Of a stretch of 64,000 nt of DNA, positions 59,918-64,000 are shown one piece after another. The stretch spans positions 26,675,565 through 26,739,564 of the forward strand of contig CM050451.1 in assembly GCA_027563935.2 (NCBI GenBank), read 5' to 3'. The notes under the pieces are model-generated. The model was not told where the DNA came from and made no database searches. It was given only the letters and a program-made list of their open reading frames with translations. A program made the translations under genes and the position numbers. Origin of the DNA: Costus lasius (Eukaryota > Streptophyta > Magnoliopsida > Zingiberales > Costaceae). The number at the start of each line of letters is the position of its first letter. The first letter of the stretch is position 1.

Positions 59918-60324
59918 CGCCGCCGCCTCCTGCGCTCGACGAAGATCATTCGATCACGCCGCCCTCTTGTCCTTCCAGCACACAGAGGAGGTTCTCAAGG
60001 GTTAGATCTAAGATTTTGTATCGGGTTTCTTCTTCGAACGACACTGGATTTTTGTTTCGCCAGTTCTTCGGGTCTTTCTGCCGATTGCCGCCGCCTTCCC
60101 GATCCCATCGAAGCCGACCAAGATTGCGCTGTTTTCTTTCCTTCTTGACACTCGAGGAAGATCTCTAAGGGGTTGATCCAGCTTTTCCCATCATCCAGAC
60201 GGATCTCTACTTCGAGCGATTACGGATTTCGGTTTCCGCCGATCCGCCATCTGCTCACGTTTCCTCACGCCACCGGCCAGATCTTCTTCCACGAGCCTCC
60301 CCAATTGATCTTGATCTATTTCAG
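59918..60324 (+). other. GC-rich continuation of element B beyond C4
   Basis: By the TTCTC target duplication this follows 41271 directly. It is rich in CCGCCG and has no open frame over 60 codons on either strand. It matches nothing else in the window. It may be the rest of the post-pol spacer before the 3' ORF, or unrelated DNA joined to B. It ends where A2 begins, inside an LTR. Confidence 0.5.
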
Positions 60325-60662
60325 CACCAGGTGATGAAGTCTTCTATTAACTTTTGGACATCTGGTGAAAGCACCGGTGAACCCCACCAGATTCACTTGG
60401 CCATATTTTTCAAAGTAGCTCGGATTGGGCCCAAATTTGACGGGCAGCTTTGTCTTTACGTAAGGAATCACCTCATGGCCTTAGAATCTTTAAAAGACTT
60501 CAAAATTGGGTGATTTTACCTAAAATTCCATAAAAATGAGAAAAAAGTGAAGATTCCGAAGCAATCAAGTAAATAAGTCTAAATAGAGTATAAAAACATT
60601 AAAATAGGCCTAGATTTGAGATGAGATAATACTAGATATTACTGTTAAAATGCAAGACATCA
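60325..60662 (-). repeat. LTR remnant of A2
   Basis: Matches 493-832. The inner end CA at 60661-60662 corresponds to 831-832. Confidence 0.88.
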
Positions 60663-62326
60663 AATACTCCTAGACATGAATCTTTGCTTGTCGTCAAGCA
60701 ATAAAATATAGTGAATTACATGAAAGGTATGAAAATAATCATTCAGGTTAAAAGCTTACATCCAAATCAGGAAAACATCTACTAGTTATCCAACATCTAA
60801 TTAAAAGAAATCAATTGATCTGGTGTGTTATAGTATGTTCAGCAGTTTGATCCCATAATTTTCAGAAGTCAAGGAACTCAGCCAGCAGTAAACAAAAAAC
60901 TTAAGCATACACATCACTCATAATAATCCAATTCATCCAAATCTACTTGTTGGGATCAACTCAAATGTATTATTTAAGATGCAAAACTCCAATATCTAAT
61001 TATGATATTAGACTTCAACTCATGTCCTTAGGTATCACTACTAATTTTTCACAGTGCCAAGTAAAGGAGTTTCTCTTAGATTTCAACTCATGTTCTTAGG
61101 TACCACTGCCAATTTTTTGCAGTGCCAAGTAGAGGAATCTAAGATTTTTTTTTTAATTACATGAAAGAATATATAGAGTTGATAAGGCTTTTCATCACAT
61201 CACAAATGCAGTTTTCTCCCAACAAGAGAAAGGACTCAAGGAATGAATAAGTAAACGCGTATCTCAATACTAATTTACATACATATTACTAGCATATATT
61301 CTTTGAAAATTCTTAGAAATAATTGACCCATTAACGAACAATCTAGGGTTTTCCAAATCATGAGATTTCAAAATCATAGAGCATATGGATATGATCATAG
61401 AGTATTTCTAATCGGATGTTGCATTCAACGAATTATGAATATTCCTAACCAAGCATGAATTCAAACTCAATGATTAGACCTAGCTATCATAAGATTAAAA
61501 TTATTTCACTAAAGCATGGTGAATAAATGACTAAAGCCCGAACCATATCAAGATGACAACATGCACTACCCATTCAACTCATTCACATAGTAACACAATG
61601 ATATAGGGAACATTACAGAATACTAAGATAGAGCATGGAAACAGATCCAAATGTGTCTAAATGTCATACATCACAGTCAAGGGGCCTCAAATGGTGGCAT
61701 ATAAGAACAATGCTAAATAAATATCCATCTAGTCAAAGTAAGTAGCAGGCACACAAACTAAGTAGAATAAGTACCCAGTCAAAAAGAAACCATGGCAAAC
61801 AAAGATGAGAGATTAGAAAGGAGACAGCTCACCCACTCTAAATGTCGCATGGTCCTCTATGCGAAGTTCGGATACGTGAGAGGAGTAGATGGAGGGCCGG
61901 GAGAGAGGCTTACTTCTTCTTAGAGCATGAACCCGTGGACTTTGCGCTCTTCCCCTTGCACTTGCAATCATAATGGCAGCATTTGCTATGGCGGCGACGA
62001 AGAGTTATTGAGAGAAAAAATGGCGGACGACGGAGAGAACAGAAATGGCATGCTATCACGGGCGAACACCATAATCACGGCCTGGCTGTGATTCACATTG
62101 TGCTGCAAAAAATGCTTGGCTTTGATTCCCTATTCTCCAGAAAGTGTTCCTACAATATAGAATAAATCTCAATCAGCAAAAACCTCAATGAAAACATAAC
62201 AAAACACATCAAAATCCAGCTATAAGAGTTTTCAACTAAAATAAAAAAAATCAACACATCACATAAATAAACAATCAGCAAGGAGCGCTAGTTTTAGGTC
62301 TATAGCTCGACCATAAACAGTGTTTA
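60663..62326 (-). other. 3' untranslated region of A2
   Basis: Collinear with 833-2499 of A1, including the hairpin doublet (near 61030-61125). No coding frame. A 4-bp TTAA and a few other small indels separate the copies. Confidence 0.75.
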
Positions 62327-63446
62327 TCAACCCACACCAGATGAATCAAAAAGGGTGAGAACACCCCTTTTATTAGTTCGATCATCCAGATAATAGTGTT
62401 TTAGTCTCTGGCCATTCACAATAAAACTTCCTATATGCTCTACCCAAATCTTGATAGCCCCATGAGGATATACTTGTTGCACAATGATGGGTCCTGACCA
62501 CCTTGTTCTTGACTTTCCATGAAACAATTTTAGCCTAGAGTTAAAGAACAGAACTCTATCACCTTCAAGAAATTCCTCTTTGATAATGCGCTGGTCGTGC
62601 CATTGCTTAGTGTGTTCTTTGTTCATATCAGTGTTGACTATCATTTGATATGTAAAGTTGTTACCAAGGAACTCTTGGTGAGAGTTGCTAGGAAGGCTCT
62701 CGTACTCAATCTTCTTTTCTTCTATCTCTCCTAAGATCACTTTAGAAAGAGTTTCCAGCTTCGATGACTTGGACTCCAAAACTGGGTGCGAGTCCAACAA
62801 TATGGAATATTCAATAGTGTGGTCATCAATGTCTCGGTCCTCAGCATCAAGCAAACATAGTTCTAGCGGGTCGATGTCTCTCTTGTACGGTTCAATGTGT
62901 TTCACATCTCTCTCTATGATATCAACACGCCAACATGTACCTATAAGAGAAGCTTTCTTTAAAGAGTCTCATAAATTAAATTATACAACATTCTCACCGA
63001 TGTTTAAATCCAATTTCTCATTTTTGACATCGACCACCGCACCAGCTGTGGCAAGGAATGTTCTCCCAAGAATGATAGGCAATCTGTCATCCTCATCAAT
63101 CTCTGGCACAACAAAATCTGTCAGAATAAAATAGTTGCCTACTTTGACAGGGACATCCTCCACAATCCCAATAGCTCGGCGGATTGATCTATCAGCCAAC
63201 TGTAGTGAAATGGTGGTTGCCTTCAAGTCTCCTAAATTCAGCTTCTTGCACAAGGACAGGGGTATCAAACTAACACTCGCCCCCAAGTCACAAAGGGCAT
63301 GCTAGCATGTCATCTCCCTAATCTGGCAAGGTATGGAAAAACTGCCTGGGTCCTTGTGCTTTTGGAGGGGTTTGTTTTGGATAATCACGCTGCACTCCGT
63401 AGGAGACAAAAGGCATCTCTGACAATACATCGACAAAAGGCATGTT
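62327..63446 (-). pseudogene. A2 protease-integrase fusion and gag end, broken
   Basis: Same in-frame fusion as 2500-3459, but a stop and frame change near 62905-62981 split it: 62981-63286 keeps the retropepsin (GASVSLIPLSLCKKL, LPIILGRTFLATAGA) and 62327-62905 the linker and integrase C-terminus (EGDRVLFFNSRLKLF, RTRWSGP). The gag end upstream (63287-63446) is short and interrupted by the LTR at 63447. Confidence 0.8.
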
Positions 63447-64000
63447 TGTTAGGGAATACCGGGTGTAATTTAAAATTTTGCAGTCCCAGGACGCAGCGGA
63501 AGAATCATTACACCCGAAACATATTCCGGTCCCAAGGATCCATGCGAGAGAGAAGACACAAGGATGTGTTAGAGATGTACTTCTTTTGCTTGTCTAGACG
63601 TCGAAGCCATGTTGAAGGCGCCCAAGTGTTCGCCCTCTACAAGTATCCACGCGTCGACTCCTTGATCGTTGCTCCCTTCCACGCTTGGTGCTAGCCTCGG
63701 GAAGAGAATCGAGCCTTAGGGTTCCTTCACTCTTCTTACGCCACCTCCAAGGTTCATGCGCCAAGTGCAAGGAAGATGCCGCCAACTCCTTATCCTCTTC
63801 ACTCCAAGAGAAGAGGGAGAAGAAGAGCTTTGGCCTTGAGGAAGATTGAGAGGAAGTCACGCCACCAAGTCCTTCTCCAAGTCACGTCAAGAGGAGAGGA
63901 AGGAGAAGACTTTCGGCCACTAGTAGGAAGAAGGGTTGCACCACTTTGATGTTGTCGCCCTTTTGCCCTTGCTCTCGCCCCTCTATGTGTGTTCACGTCT
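63447..64000 (-). repeat. Copia-type LTR, cut by window edge
   Basis: Starts TGTTAGGGAATACCGGG and shares with the C1 LTR the CGCAGCGGAAGAAT block and GGTGCTAGCCTCGGGAAGA, but is clearly diverged, so it is a related subfamily. The orientation follows the C1 match. ATGTT at 63442-63446 would be its left target duplication. Whether it is a solo LTR or part of an element lies outside the window. Confidence 0.75.

Larger units (their letters stand above)
60325..63446 (-). mobile_element. A2, partial duplicate of A1
   Basis: Collinear with 493-3619 of A1 at roughly 98% by eye, offset about 59.83 kb. It starts mid-LTR at 60325 and is cut at 63446 by another LTR. It shares the A1 protease-integrase deletion. 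It is closer to the A1 3' LTR than the A1 5' LTR is, which points to a duplication of the A1 locus rather than separate transposition. Confidence 0.85.

Overview
The window looks like heterochromatic, retrotransposon-packed DNA from a flowering plant; the species cannot be told from the sequence. Nearly every base belongs to an LTR retrotransposon: Ty1-copia elements primed by initiator tRNA-Met (TGGTATCAGAGC-type primer sites, LTRs of 1.66-1.97 kb, about 9.1 kb long, Angela/Tork-like by size) and Athila-like Ty3 elements primed by a tRNA-Asp-type site. I found no host gene, no rRNA gene, no CRISPR array and no prokaryotic feature.

Layout, left to right. (1) 1-6969: Athila-like element A1 on the minus strand, its 3' LTR cut by the window edge, with reverse transcriptase, RNase H and the integrase core deleted in frame. 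(2) 6970-7642: a fragment of a related LTR in the opposite orientation, then 1.1 kb of older debris. (3) 8724-31347: an old, decayed copia element C2 (plus), split by two complete younger copia insertions: C1 (9391-18548, minus, target duplication ATGTG) and C3 (21552-30649, plus, target duplication CCTGC). (4) 31348-41271: Athila-like element B (plus), arranged as the end of a 3' ORF, one LTR, then primer site, gag and pol. (5) 41272-59912: copia C4 (minus, target duplication TTCTC), which carries copia C5 (49227-58398, minus, target duplication GAAAG) in its 5' LTR. B resumes at 59918-60324. (6) 60325-63446: A2, a near copy of part of A1. (7) 63447-64000: the start of another copia-type LTR.

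The target duplications and matching sequence across the breaks fix the order of events: C2 and B are the old platforms, C1, C3 and C4 landed in them, and C5 landed in C4. LTR pairs compared by eye differ by roughly 0.4% (C5), 0.5-0.6% (C3), 1.4% (C4) and 1.5% (C1). C3, C4 and C5 each keep one polyprotein frame of about 1,290 codons, broken only by nonsense codons (2, 4 and 1).

The most unusual structures are: a 342-bp, loop-free, perfect palindrome in the C4 leader whose arms carry tRNA-like A and B boxes and end in A/T runs, best read as a head-to-head inverted SINE dimer; three leader hairpins shared by all five copia elements, with base-pair-preserving substitutions; arrays of exactly 20-nt palindromes (GTGAACCC...GGGTTCAC) at about 66-bp spacing, both in the Athila-like LTR and behind pol; and a covarying hairpin doublet in the Athila-like 3' untranslated region.
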